Of a stretch of 64,000 bases of DNA, positions 40,101-49,920 are shown in pieces. Source of the DNA: Saccharomycopsis phalli (taxonomy: Eukaryota; Ascomycota; Saccharomycetes; Ascoideales; Saccharomycopsidaceae). The stretch covers positions 226,501-290,500 of the forward strand of contig CP073213.1 of NCBI GenBank assembly GCA_020342235.1, in the 5' to 3' direction. Positions within the stretch are counted from its first letter, which is position 1. Every line of letters begins with the position of its first letter. The translations under genes and the position numbers were made by a program. The notes under the pieces are model-generated. The model was not told the origin of the DNA. It was given only the letters and a program-made list of their open reading frames with translations, and did not search any database.

Positions 40101-40290
40101 AATCCTCATGATTCTTTCAGATTTAATCAGTAGTTTTTCGAGGTGGTTTTTCTAAGAGAGCCGGAGTCCTGTTGTTATTGACGCCCCTGTTGCTCCTGTC
40201 GACTCACAAGACTCTGAAAATGTCCAAAAAAATGGAGTGGTAGCATCAAGAATGCCAGTACTGTTTGTTGGAATCGCTAGGGATATTACT
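37100..40290 (+). mobile_element. Ancient, heavily decayed LINE copy
   Basis: ORF1-like pieces: RELEVEGKILYFTNPQS (about 37660-37708; compare RELYAQGKLFYIQNP in copy A) and ILFPDEEAVSFASNN (about 37880). Endonuclease piece: GIIMGHLNDIHPFITSRII (about 38840-38900). Reverse-transcriptase pieces: MDNTTIWTAY...FYSKITTGD (about 39477-39600), ASPEIINWANNFLQNS...FGVS..PPISPILFD (about 39760-39925). Many stops and frameshifts break it. The left border is uncertain. It lies immediately left of module 5 and replaces any second module there. Confidence 0.75.
38041..38177. repeat. Minisatellite, ~16-bp unit GGCACCAAAACAAGAT
   Basis: About eight units of 15-17 bp within the ancient LINE; single-base differences between units. 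Not present in the younger LINEs, so it expanded after insertion. Confidence 0.9.
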
Positions 40291-40607
40291 GGCACAGCTG
40301 AGCGTCTCACACATTAATATCAAATACCACACATCATAAACAATGAATAAATAAATCGAGGGATTTTTCAATAACTATTATACTGTCATTGGAAGTTGTA
40401 TATAACTAAAAGAGAAACACAAACTGAGACCTGTGATGAATTAGGTACCTGATCTGTATGTCATTGGACAAATTGGGAAAGCACCACTTTATCAGACGGA
40501 AACACGTACATGCATATATATGCATATGCATCCTTTCAAGAATTCACTTACAGATGCATATTTAAAAAGCCCAGCCTTTGCTCTTTTTTTAACCTGCACC
40601 AGTTATA

Positions 40608-41108
40608 ATGAACCCTGTGATTTTCATTCTTTTGATTGGAAGCGTGCTTGCTGACCATTCTTTTTCAGTATCCTCGTACTTGACAACCTACACGATAGAT
40701 GAACTTCCTTTTACTGTGATGGCACCAATTACTACTACTGCTACTTCTCTCGGAGTCACTTACATCTTATATATTGGTGTGGGCAAAAGTTTTGCAGAGC
40801 CACAGGTGCCTTCTGTGGTGAGTGTCATTACTTCTGGAGACTCTGTGACTACTATCATGCCGTCGAACATTCATGGAAACGTGAGTTTGGCTACGGTTAC
40901 TCTAGGGCAGGGAAATACTAGTCATATTGTTACGGGTACCATTGAACTTGCACTGAAATTAAATGGTTCTTCTGCGAACGTGTCTTCTTCGTCGAGCTCA
41001 GCTTCTTCAAAAGGTGCTGGTGCTATTGGTCATGGTGTGTTGGACAATAGCTATTACTACATGGCTTTAGTTTCCGGGGGTCTTGTTAGTGTCTTGACCT
41101 TGCTTTAA
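40608..41108 (+). CDS. S5: small secreted, GPI-type Ser-rich protein
   Basis: 166 aa. Signal peptide MNPVIFILLIGSVLA; variable segment YTIDELPFTVMAPITTTATS; core PSNIHGNVSLATVTLGQGNTSH; Ser-rich VSSSSSSASSKGAG; GPI-type tail LVSGGLVSVLTLL. Upstream ATGCATATATATGCATATGCAT (about 40510) and TTTAAAAAG. Convergent with P5, 271 bp apart. Family unrecognised. Confidence 0.85.
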   Translation: MNPVIFILLIGSVLADHSFSVSSYLTTYTIDELPFTVMAPITTTATSLGVTYILYIGVGKSFAEPQVPSVVSVITSGDSVTTIMPSNIHGNVSLATVTLGQGNTSHIVTGTIELALKLNGSSANVSSSSSSASSKGAGAIGHGVLDNSYYYMALVSGGLVSVLTLL

Positions 41109-41379
41109 TTATATATTTTTATTCAGTTAATAACTATTTTTCATGATTGATTTTGTATTGTGTACAGTAGATCTATAGAATGAACATCGAATGAAGCTTG
41201 CAATTTGACTGCTGGCAGGTTTGTTCAGTTTATTTGTTAGCATTATAAGAACTAATTTATAATATCAGCCTCGTATCAAATTAGACTTAAATTCTAAGAT
41301 TTATTATATCTTTACTAATTAATAAAAGCAATACTACGCCCGTTATCTAGAAAGATTACAATCAATAATAAAACATGAC

Positions 41380-42795
41380 TTATGAAATCAAAGCCATGGC
41401 TGTCATAATAGAAACAATGAAATACATTGGCCAACTCACGTTCAAACAAACTCCGGCATTTTTTTTCCCGTTGCCAGATGAAGTAGCAGATGAAGAAGAA
41501 GATGAAGAAGAAGAAGTAGAACTGCTGCTGTTCGTGGAATCAGCAAACTCAAAATTCGACCCTGCAGAGTTTGCCTTTGGTTTACCAACAGTCAATGACG
41601 CATTCTCAAGGTCAAAGTAAGAGTAGGCATTGTCAAAAAATGGCACACCTAATACGGCATTCACAGATCTTGAAGTTCCATAAGTAAAGGGATAAGCACA
41701 ATACTGTTCTCCATCAATGGTTTGATTTTGGGTCACGTATGGCCACATTAGTACATCAATAGTCACTGAGCTATTAGGATCAAAACTAAAAGAAATCAGC
41801 GCCTTGGCCATTTCATCACACTTCATATAGAAGATACTTCCACCCCAGATATAGTTTGAAAATTGCGAGAATATCACACTAGAAACATTCTGTGAGAAAG
41901 ACAACGTAGGAGTACCACTATCAACATAGTATATATCAGAGGCAACTGCCACCGAATGATCACCATTATTAATAGTGACATCTGCTGAAACATAATATCC
42001 ATTATAAATGCCTCCAGTAATAAAAGGAGCTGTGACTGTGTCTCCATCAATCTGTGACATGTCTGGCCGTGCACCACCAAACGCAATTGATCCATGTTTA
42101 CTAGTAGTGTTAAGGTTGAGAGCAAATGCAAAATTGTCAATAATACCAGATGTCCATAATTTTCGAGGTAGATTATCGTACTGAACCCGAAGCTCACGTT
42201 CTCTCGTGGCAGTTACTTCCAATGTCCGAGGTCCAAGACCGAGATTGTTCTTGGCACTACCCTCATGAATTGCCGCAAAAAATGCACCTTTAACTTCAGT
42301 GCCAAACAAGTTAATCGTATCATTCACATACTCCCCATAGGAATATGTAGCTGCGTTACCAAATAACGCAAAGCATTCGATTCCAGTTTTAATTAATGAC
42401 TTAGAATTAGAAGGGTCAAACAATTTATCACAAGCAATATACATCGACTCATTTGCCGTGATGCCTTGACTAATGAATGTGAGATTTCCCACATCTCCAT
42501 TATTATAATTGTAAAATGTGTCAAGCAATATATTATTTCTTTTCAGAATGCTGGATGTGTTGGAGCAAAATGGAGTGGGCGAAGACCAAAGAGTCAAATC
42601 TGATGCGCCAGTGTCAATTCTAGCTCTGGTGGTGAAGTTTTCGCTTCCGAGTCCTATTTCTATTGTCCACAAATTACCGTCAAATAAATATTCAGCTGGA
42701 ACTTCAAGGACACCATTCTTTGCATTTTCTCTCTTGATGATGGAACCAAATACCAACAAAGGCGTTAAAAGAAAATTAAGCAAGTATATTTTCAT
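41380..42795 (-). CDS. GPI-anchored yapsin-like aspartic protease P5
   Basis: 471 aa. Signal peptide MKIYLLNFLLTPLLVFGS then IIKR at about 19-22. First motif IDTGASDLTLWSS. The second motif is YYVDSGTPTLSF, i.e. DSG rather than the DTG of the other copies; DSG is a known functional variant in A1 proteases, so activity is expected. The Ser stem is longer than in the others (a run of nine Ser), encoded by repeated GAA/GAT on the complementary strand. GPI-type tail. Hairpin GACGCA-AAGTTA-TGCGTC at 43202-43219. Convergent with S5. Confidence 0.92.
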   Translation of the reverse strand: MKIYLLNFLLTPLLVFGSIIKRENAKNGVLEVPAEYLFDGNLWTIEIGLGSENFTTRARIDTGASDLTLWSSPTPFCSNTSSILKRNNILLDTFYNYNNGDVGNLTFISQGITANESMYIACDKLFDPSNSKSLIKTGIECFALFGNAATYSYGEYVNDTINLFGTEVKGAFFAAIHEGSAKNNLGLGPRTLEVTATRERELRVQYDNLPRKLWTSGIIDNFAFALNLNTTSKHGSIAFGGARPDMSQIDGDTVTAPFITGGIYNGYYVSADVTINNGDHSVAVASDIYYVDSGTPTLSFSQNVSSVIFSQFSNYIWGGSIFYMKCDEMAKALISFSFDPNSSVTIDVLMWPYVTQNQTIDGEQYCAYPFTYGTSRSVNAVLGVPFFDNAYSYFDLENASLTVGKPKANSAGSNFEFADSTNSSSSTSSSSSSSSSATSSGNGKKNAGVCLNVSWPMYFIVSIMTAMALIS

Positions 42796-43650
42796 ATTGC
42801 CTGTAGCGTCGGAAATATTACTGAATTGTTTTGTTTTAAATCTAGCGTGTTTAACAAGATGGCAGCTGATCTATATATATACTTGAAATGTTTAGGGGCA
42901 GTATGCTGCTATCTGTAGGACCACGCTCCATTCCGAGACAATTTTGACTATTGGTGTAAGAATAATGTAAATAGATGCTTTTTATTCCAATAATTATACC
43001 TTATTTGATTGATTATTTATATTTTGGTCAAGTCTCATATTAGACTATCCTGTTGTACGTTGCAAAAAGCAACATGGTATTTTGATTCATCTGTGTGAGA
43101 CATAAATATTCACATTTGGTTTTTCAGTACCTATCGAGTCACACATGCAGGCTATCCGTATTCTATTTGATACCTGCTTTAATAAGTGGGACACCCGCCT
43201 AGACGCAAAGTTATGCGTCTTCATACTTTGACTTAGCACATGTCTAATTTTAATTTATCAGGTCTTATTTAGTTTTGAATACTACGTTTCTGGGTAATTT
43301 TTGAATGCAGAAGGCTAGACAGATCATGTGACTTGCTTATATCCGGAAACCGTTTAATGAGTCCAACTGGGCTAGGTAAATCGAGTATATAATTGATCTC
43401 GACAGAATAAATCACTACTAGATAATTAAACTGAAATGATCAGTCTAAGGTCATCATTACACAGATTCATAGTACCCCGCATATTGACTAATCATCACTT
43501 TCATCAATCAATCAATACAATCTTCATGATCTACTACTTGAAATATCTTATGTCAAGTCTCTTATTTAAAGTCCTGGCGTATTTGAAGCCATGACAAGAC
43601 CAATCAGTACTTTGAATTGTCAATACAACTGTATTATTTCAATCAGTACC

Positions 43651-43993
43651 TGTCGTAGTTAATAGTATCACCTGAATTAGACATAGTATTATGTGAACTA
43701 TAAACTACTTAATTATTTGTTTTGTTCCTTTAGGATATGGATAACCGGATTGGGCTCTGCTAGATATAATGTCTAGCTTGAATTGTTTAGGTAAGTTGTG
43801 TTTTCTATAAAGAGGAAGTCCTCTTTATATAGACGTTTGGAGGTCCTCCGAGGGATTAATCTTCCAATGATATTGTACTCAATCCTATTGGAGGCCCACA
43901 TCCACCGTCTAATCAAGGGTGGAGGTTGGTGAGACATCACCAACGCCAACCTCGCATCAGCGAACTATTCTGCAGTGATTGCGAACTACAACA
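43651..43993 (-). mobile_element. Solo LTR, family B-related, reversed
   Basis: Contains the reversed family-B tract (CTATAAACTACTTAATTATTTGTTTTGTTCCTTTAGGATATGGATAACCGGATTGGGCTCTGCTAG, about 43693-43760) and B-like ends (TGTCGTAG...CTACAACA). No matching target duplication is seen. More diverged than the copies at 1928 and 25015, so older. Confidence 0.75.
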
Positions 43994-44182
43994 AATGCTC
44001 TCTTTGAGGACTCTACGCTTGCTTCCAAAAACTGTTGGATTTATTTCCCACGCTGGTAACATTCAAAACAGATTGGTAACCCACTCAGATATGGGTCTTA
44101 TTATGGACTATGCCCATAGAATGTATGTTCTGTGGGTCTACGGCACTATCATACATTGTACATTAACATCTTCGGCCACGCC

Positions 44183-45010
44183 CTAGTTCTGATTTGCAAT
44201 ATACCTGTCAATGTCAATTTCCACTAGTGGCGCATTTGCTCGACTGTTTACCTTATTACTGTCTCGCTCTTCCTTCAATTCGTACCGCTTCAATTTCGCC
44301 ATTGGCCCCCATCCGCTTACTGGCGCAGCCAACTCAAATGGCCGCAAGAAGTTCATCACCTTTTTAAACTCGTCGCCCAAGGTGTACAACTCATGCACCA
44401 AATCCTCAGAACAAATAAGCCCCAGGTCGCCCAATCGGTCTTCAATGACGCTATTATCGTCCAACATCACCTGCTGGCCATCCACAAGCACCCTTGCACG
44501 TTTCTGGATCAACTCTCGCACGGTAATCAAGCTAGGGCTGCCGACTACAATGTAAGGTGCCACAATCTTAAGAAGCGGCAAAACAGCAGGATTCAATTTC
44601 ACAAACGTGCCCAAGTCAGGCGCTGTGAGCCTTAGCGCCTCCAAAACCCGCCGAGCCTTGTTGGGGATTTTTGCACGAGTGTCGGACTTGACACGAGCCA
44701 CGAGCAACAACTTTGGTTCTTCATTCCAGAGCTCAACCTCGGTGTCTTGCTCCTCGACCAAGCGGAACTTCTCATTACTGTTCTTACCCACCTTGTTCAC
44801 TCTAGCAATGCGCTTCAGTTCCTTTTGGGACTGGACTTTGCGGGCCAAAATCGTTTCGGCACGTTGAAACCGGTCCTTTTTCTTAGCAGCAAGCCGCTTT
44901 TTATCCTCTAGCCGTTTCCGCGCAGCCTCCTGCTTCACCAAACGGAGTCGGTCAGCATTCTTCCGCTTCTTTAAAAGGATCTCTGGGTTGCTATTAAGTT
45001 TTGTCGCCAT
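44183..45010 (-). CDS. RLP7: Ribosome biogenesis protein Rlp7 (L7-like)
   Basis: 275 aa from ATG 45010. A nucleolar relative of ribosomal protein uL30/L7 needed for ITS2 processing and early 60S assembly. The N-terminus LNSNPEILLKKRKNADRLR is nearly the yeast Rlp7 start; then a basic coiled region, the L30-like core (VRVKSDTRAKIPNKARRVLEALRL-type), IAPYIVVGSPSLITVRELIQKR, LGDLGLICSEDLVHELYTLG, and an end VEIDIDRYIANQN as in yeast Rlp7. It lacks features of true L7. Its promoter carries PAC and RRPE-like motifs, as expected for this regulon. Confidence 0.95.
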   Translation of the reverse strand: MATKLNSNPEILLKKRKNADRLRLVKQEAARKRLEDKKRLAAKKKDRFQRAETILARKVQSQKELKRIARVNKVGKNSNEKFRLVEEQDTEVELWNEEPKLLLVARVKSDTRAKIPNKARRVLEALRLTAPDLGTFVKLNPAVLPLLKIVAPYIVVGSPSLITVRELIQKRARVLVDGQQVMLDDNSVIEDRLGDLGLICSEDLVHELYTLGDEFKKVMNFLRPFELAAPVSGWGPMAKLKRYELKEERDSNKVNSRANAPLVEIDIDRYIANQN

Positions 45011-45032
45011 GTCTGTTGTGGTTCAATGTGAA

Positions 45033-45077
45033 GAAAAAAAAATTTCATGAGATGAGCTGCACGTGCATGGTCACGTG
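45033..45077. promoter_or_regulatory. PAC/RRPE-like and double CACGTG sites between RLP7 and SSH4
   Basis: The 171-bp divergent promoter has AAAAAAAAATTTCATG (RRPE-like) at about 45032-45047, GAGATGAGCT (one base from the PAC consensus GCGATGAGCT) at 45049-45058, and two CACGTG boxes at 45060-45065 and 45072-45077 (Cbf1-type sites). Confidence 0.65.
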
Positions 45078-45181
45078 TCATTGTATCGAGAGCGGCAACT
45101 CTCGAGAGAAGATACCCTGGCTTGGGACCAACAACGGTTGTTATTTAGCACAGAGGCAGAAACACCAAATAGTAGTGCGCG

Positions 45182-46597
45182 ATGCCTCCATTATATCGCC
45201 ACCACCATGCGATATATCCGCTAGACGAAATAGAATGGGATGATACTGACAGTCTTAACTTTGCCCTCATTATTATTCTCGCAACGTCCCTAGGCATTCT
45301 CATTGTCACGCTCCTAGCCATTGGAATCTACAGCGTATGTCTCTATGTCACGAACCAGGGCGGTAGTCCTGGATTGTCATTCTACCCAGCGACAAATTTT
45401 GATGGTTCTACTGACGAGGCGACGTTGCTTGAGGAAGAGGAGCAATACTTGCCCTTGATGACGCCACAGAACCAGCTATTTTATAAGCGCGCCAAGATCT
45501 TCCAGGAGCAGCATCCACCAAGCGCTGCCAAAATGGGCCGGGAAATCACTGCCGAGCAGCAGCAAAGCATCGAGGACCGGGGCCTCGATGCGTTCCGGTT
45601 GGAGACCGAGCCGCTATCACGTGACTTAACAGTGGAGGACAAGACCGATTTGACCGTCAACGGCGCGAATCCCGCGTGTGCAATGTTGAATTTGCCGCTT
45701 CCGGTTCGAGGACGCGAGCGTGACACGATTTATTTCGAGGTTAAAGTGTTTGGTCCTCCGGCCCGGGACTCAACCGCCATAGCCGTCGCCAAGGAGACCG
45801 GTGAGCTGCCGGTTTTTTCGGTCGGGCTTTCCACTCAGCCGTACCCAACGTACCGACTTCCAGGGTACAACAGAAACTCGGTTGCTTACGAGAGTTCTGG
45901 CCGGGTTCGGATTAACCATCCGTTTGAAAACGCCCCGGAGATTTTGCCTGCGGTTTCGGTTGGTGACGTGGTTGGGGTTGGATTCCGGCCGTCGTCCGGC
46001 CTGGTGTTTTTCACCCGGAATGGCCGGAAGTTGTACGATGTGATCCACGGCATGAAGTTGTCATTGTACCCGGCAATCGGAGCCCAGAACTGCGAAAACT
46101 ACAAGTTCCAAATCAACATCGGCCAGTTGGGGTTTGTGTTCATTGAGGCAAACGTGAAAAAATGGGGCTTGGCCCGCAATTTCGGCAGCCTTGGTGCTCC
46201 TCCTGCTTATGGCGAACAGTTTCCCGTGATTGCAAAAGGAGCCCCGATCCCGCCTCTGTACCCATCGTCCCAAGAAGATTTCTTTGGCGTTCATGAGCGG
46301 CAGCCTTTACTTGAGAAGTCGCTGAATCCGCCGAGCTACTTGTCCACAGGCTCCAACGAGACCCCGGATAGTCACGTGGAGCTCCGTGAGCGTGCGTATG
46401 AGGGTCGGAGCAGTGAGTATTATGGTAATTATGAGGAGGTGCGAAATAGCAAGGCACGTGTCAGTGACGATGAGCATGCGGGCGAGGATCCATCGGGGAC
46501 GGTGTTTGTGATGGGAGTATCTGAGTCTCTGAAGGACAAAAAGAAACGACGAAAGAAGAAGAAAAAGGGCAAGAAAAGGAATGGCACGACGTTTTAG
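45182..46597 (+). CDS. SSH4: SSH4/EAR1-type Rsp5 adaptor with SPRY domain
   Basis: 471 aa. One N-terminal membrane segment (FALIIILATSLGILIVTLLAIGIY, about residues 26-50) and a B30.2/SPRY domain (about 150-330; IYFEVKVFG, FSVGLSTQPYPTYRLPGYNRNSVAYESSGRV, VGVGFRPSSGLVFFTRNG). The C-terminal tail has PPAY and PPSY motifs that recruit the Rsp5 ubiquitin ligase. Ssh4 sorts vacuolar and endosomal membrane proteins for degradation. The very C-terminus is Lys-rich (KKKRRKKKKKGKKRNGTTF), and its stop codon lies inside the first unit of a minisatellite. SSH4 versus its paralogue EAR1 cannot be separated here. Confidence 0.88.
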   Translation: MPPLYRHHHAIYPLDEIEWDDTDSLNFALIIILATSLGILIVTLLAIGIYSVCLYVTNQGGSPGLSFYPATNFDGSTDEATLLEEEEQYLPLMTPQNQLFYKRAKIFQEQHPPSAAKMGREITAEQQQSIEDRGLDAFRLETEPLSRDLTVEDKTDLTVNGANPACAMLNLPLPVRGRERDTIYFEVKVFGPPARDSTAIAVAKETGELPVFSVGLSTQPYPTYRLPGYNRNSVAYESSGRVRINHPFENAPEILPAVSVGDVVGVGFRPSSGLVFFTRNGRKLYDVIHGMKLSLYPAIGAQNCENYKFQINIGQLGFVFIEANVKKWGLARNFGSLGAPPAYGEQFPVIAKGAPIPPLYPSSQEDFFGVHERQPLLEKSLNPPSYLSTGSNETPDSHVELRERAYEGRSSEYYGNYEEVRNSKARVSDDEHAGEDPSGTVFVMGVSESLKDKKKRRKKKKKGKKRNGTTF

Positions 46598-46777
46598 CGA
46601 GTGGTTTGACGTTTTAGCGAGTGGTTTGACGTTTTAGCGAGTGGTTTGAAGTTTTAGCGAGTGGTTTGACGTTTTAGCGAGTAGTTTGACGTTTTAACGA
46701 GTAGATCGACGTTTTAACGAGTAGATCGACGTTTTAACGAGTAGATCGACGTTTCAACGAGTAGATCGACGTTTTAC
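46591..46777. repeat. 20-bp minisatellite starting at the SSH4 stop codon
   Basis: Nine full 20-bp units plus a partial one. Left units read GTTTTAGCGAGTGGTTTGAC, right units GTTTTAACGAGTAGATCGAC, with intermediates between. The SSH4 stop TAG (46595-46597) is in unit 1. Confidence 0.95.
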
Positions 46778-47210
46778 TAAAGGCGTGTGGAAGGTGGGAA
46801 ACCGGTGATACCCTGTCTCGTCTATATAAAAATGGTAAATCGCAGTTTGTATTATATTCATCCTGTAGGGTTCATAATTTGTTGTTGCGCAACGAGTCAG
46901 CTTGTACTTGGTTTTCATTATTCCATACGTGATTCTGGTATAGACCTGGCTTCCTTGAGAAAAGAATCCGAGCCAGAAAGAAGCTGTAAGAAGGATAAAC
47001 AAGAATTTATAAGGAAGATAAAGAATGGAGCCAGGAAATTAAAATTCACTTTACCATGCCTTGTAATAAAACAAGTCCTCTTTGTCTTTCCTTTCCTTTT
47101 TATCACAACATTTACAACCACAACAGATTACCATTCTGATTAGCGAGCTCTTTGATATCACCTAAAGGAACACAAAACCGCCCGTAAGCCATATTTATAC
47201 ACCAGTATCA

Positions 47211-47312
47211 TACTGCTCGTATAATGAAGAAGATACTATCTTACTGCTCGTGTAATGAAGAAGATACTATCTTACTGCTCGTGTAATGAAGAAGATACTA
47301 TATTACTGCTCG
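47211..47312. repeat. 31-bp tandem repeat, three units
   Basis: Units begin TACTGCTCG at 47211, 47242, 47273 and (partial) 47304; body GTGTAATGAAGAAGATACTATCT. Non-coding. Confidence 0.9.
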
Positions 47313-47728
47313 CTGAATATATATATTCTTTCCTCAGTTGTATAGAGACCCAATCTCTTGTAATCCAAGCTTGGCAATGGTAACAACAGCCACAGCTACA
47401 AATAGCCTACATTACTATTCTCCTTTTTATTTGCCAAGATTCAATATTAGTTGAAGGAGTATCCATTATATATTATAGAGGAACTCGACATTCCTATATA
47501 GAGAATATCGGGTCTCCTAAAAGACTATTGTCGACTATACGATGTTGAGCAAAGGATGGTTGACCTTTGATGGTATTCAGAGTCACTAGACAACAACTTC
47601 GTTCTCAAATACTAGCAGAATATACGCCCTATTCTTAGTGGTTACTCTAGGAGTAGACTGAACAACAAAAATTATTGTAAGTTGAATAATAGCACTATTA
47701 GACTTTACCAATGACCTAGGCGAAAACT
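47313..47728. other. Non-coding, possibly LTR-element relic
   Basis: AT-rich stretch with TATATA runs (47318-47330, 47459-47475). No open frame of note. Near solo LTRs, so it may be decayed retroelement sequence, but I cannot align it. Confidence 0.3.
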
Positions 47729-48075
47729 ATCGTAGTTTATATTTCCGCCTGGATTAGTCATGGTATTATGGTGAACTATAAACTACTTAATTATTTATTT
47801 TGTTCCTTTAGGAATTGGATAACCGGATTGGGCTCTGCTAGACATAATGTCTAGCTGAATTGTTCATGTTTCATTGTGTGTTTTGTATAAGGAGGAAGTA
47901 CTCCTTATATAGCCTTTCTGGACCTCTTATCAGATCTTTCATCCTCCAGTAATATTGTTTCCAATATCACTGGAATTGGAGTATTCAGTCTTATCAACAC
48001 CGGGAGTCGGCAATATTCTTGCCGACACCGACGTCGCACAGGTGAACTGTTCTGCAGTGGTTATTAACCATGACA
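47729..48075 (-). mobile_element. Solo LTR, family B-related, reversed (~347 bp)
   Basis: Reversed order of family-B landmarks: CTATAAACTACTTAATTATT, TTGTTCCTTTAGGAATTGGATAACCGGATTGGGCTCTGCTAG, TCCTTATATAG and GGTTATTAACCATGACA. No target duplication recognised. Same length class as family B (349 bp); moderately old. Confidence 0.78.
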
Positions 48076-48279
48076 TTATCACATTTACACGTCTAGAGTG
48101 GCTTTGTCATATCCCACGGCCTCATACGTCACGATATTCTCCAACAATATTGAAGAAATCCCACAGTCTAATCAATGCCGTAGACGACAAAGTATCAATC
48201 CCTCCGGAGCGAAAGAGGATTGACATTCCCCATAAGACGGTCGACTTTCCGCTAAAACATAGAACGAACCTAAGACTAC

Positions 48280-48411
48280 TCAGCTAGATAAAAATATCTA
48301 GCACAGCCCAATCCGGTTACCCAAATCCTAAAAAAACAAAACAAACAATTAAGCGGTTTATAGTTCACAATACTACAATGTCTAATCAGGGTAGATCTAT
48401 AAACTACGACA
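48280..48411 (+). mobile_element. Partial LTR (3' part, family B)
   Basis: CAGCTAGATAAAAATATCTAGCACAGCCCAATCCGGTTACCC... through CTATAAACTACGACA matches the right third of family B. The left part is replaced by other sequence. Confidence 0.65.
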
Positions 48412-48539
48412 ATTATTATACTATTAGACCTCCGTAACCAAACACATGTAGTCACATGACTAGCTATGTAACGGCCCATGTATAGCCTGAACCACAACAC
48501 ATTATCACAGTGGATTTTGTCACCACACATGAATATTGG

Positions 48540-48620
48540 CGTACTTTAGACATAAATATTAATCTCAGTGACTAAAGCCTAATACAACTATCGACCATAA
48601 ATAAATATTATGGTCCACGC
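48540..48620 (+). mobile_element. LINE 3'-end relic
   Basis: TAAATATTAATCTCAGTGACTAAAGCCTAATACAACTATCGACCATAAATAAATATTATGG resembles the terminal block of LINE copies (TATAAATCTC...GCCTAGTATAGCTATAGCCATAAATAAATATTA). Old and short. A related stretch lies at about 59048-59095. Confidence 0.45.
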
Positions 48621-49920
48621 CACGCCTAGATTAACCGACGTTCATGTGACTGGGCCCTATTCGGCACCTTGTTGCATAAACTAATGTATGCAACTTAAGT
48701 TTAGGCTATAACATGTTAGTGATGCAAGAATCTACCGATACAGGAGTTCGCAGTTACCCTACTTGCTAGCAAAAAATCACTATAAAAGAGAGACATGCCC
48801 ACGCATAAAAAGCGGGAATGGTCTATTTATCTAATGTGGTATTTCCTTCAATGGAAGTGGCGATTGTGCCATTATCATATACAGAGCTCGCACCAATAAG
48901 AATAGAACTGTAAAGTGCCCCAACTGCAGTATAGCAGATATCATGTTTACCTGGCCAAAGGCGTTTACCAACGATGGAATAACATGGATAGAGGACTTGA
49001 TGAAAGTAGGCCTTCGCACCGTCTACAAGTCAAGTCTAGTGGACTTGATCAACCCACAAGTGTATATTCGCATCTGAGTGCACGGAAAGAGAATATACGA
49101 GTGTTGAAGATCTTGATGGCCAATACTAGGAAAGCATCTTGTTTTCTGTGTTGAGGCTATCTGAGAATAGGATTCCTAATTCGATATTGGAATGGTTATT
49201 TCCTTTGTCGCATGAATTATGGAACCCTATTTTCAATATCTCTATTTTCTAGTGACAGTTTTGTTACGGATGGAGTAAGATTGGATTCATTCAACCAATG
49301 TCATAACAATGTGATTGGTAACACATTGGACATTGAAGGCACTCGATTCAGGGAAAATGCACCATGTTAAGATTATCCTGATATCAGAGAAGCATAAGAA
49401 CGGGTCCTTCGGTGAGGTAAAAGTCCCACTCGAACCATAGTTTATTGGACGTTACAATGGCTATGGAAAGTCTCTATGGAGAGTTCCTTCCCGTCGAATA
49501 ACTTACGTCAAAGGATAATCCTTCTAGGAAAAAGAATCTGTCTGATACAGGGATTCATTTCTGAAACGAAGGGGGTATGTTGTGATTCAGCCTGTCTAGA
49601 TAGAAACAGCGTTAGATTGAAAATGTGACTAAAAAGCCTATTGAATGCAAGGTCACTAAAACGTAGCCGAAGAAGGCGAATATTGTTAGATCTATGACGC
49701 AATAAAAGGCGAAGGGTATACCTACAAAGGAAATTACCATGGTCCATGTTGGCCTAAAAGAGCTAAAATCAAGCAGATGGATCACTGATCTCTGTTTGAT
49801 AAGCCTGCACTTACCCATCCGGTTATTCAATTCAAAAGGAACAAAAAAAATAATATAGAAGTTTATATTTGATACCAATTATCTAGGCTTAATAAACTGG
49901 TAAAGACAGATTAACTGTAA
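48621..49920. other. Gene-free stretch with LTR-like remnants
   Basis: No host gene recognised. A tract near 49816-49870 (ATCCGGTTATTCAATTCAAAAGGAACAAAA...) is shared with LTR families A and B, so decayed LTR sequence is present. The rest is unassigned. Confidence 0.4.

Larger units (their letters stand above)
40297..43340. repeat. Module 5 (S5 + P5) repeat unit
   Basis: Homology to modules 2 and 4 runs from GAGCGTCTCACAC (about 40305) to the CCGGAAACCG tract (about 43345), covering both genes and flanks. Same orientation as modules 2 and 4. Confidence 0.85.

Noticed and set aside
44183-45010. Ribosomal protein L7 (uL30)
   Set aside because: The N-terminal LNSNPEILLKKRKNAD and the C-terminal end fit Rlp7, not Rpl7.
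46591-46777. CRISPR array
   Set aside because: Units are contiguous without spacers and the genome is eukaryotic; a minisatellite.
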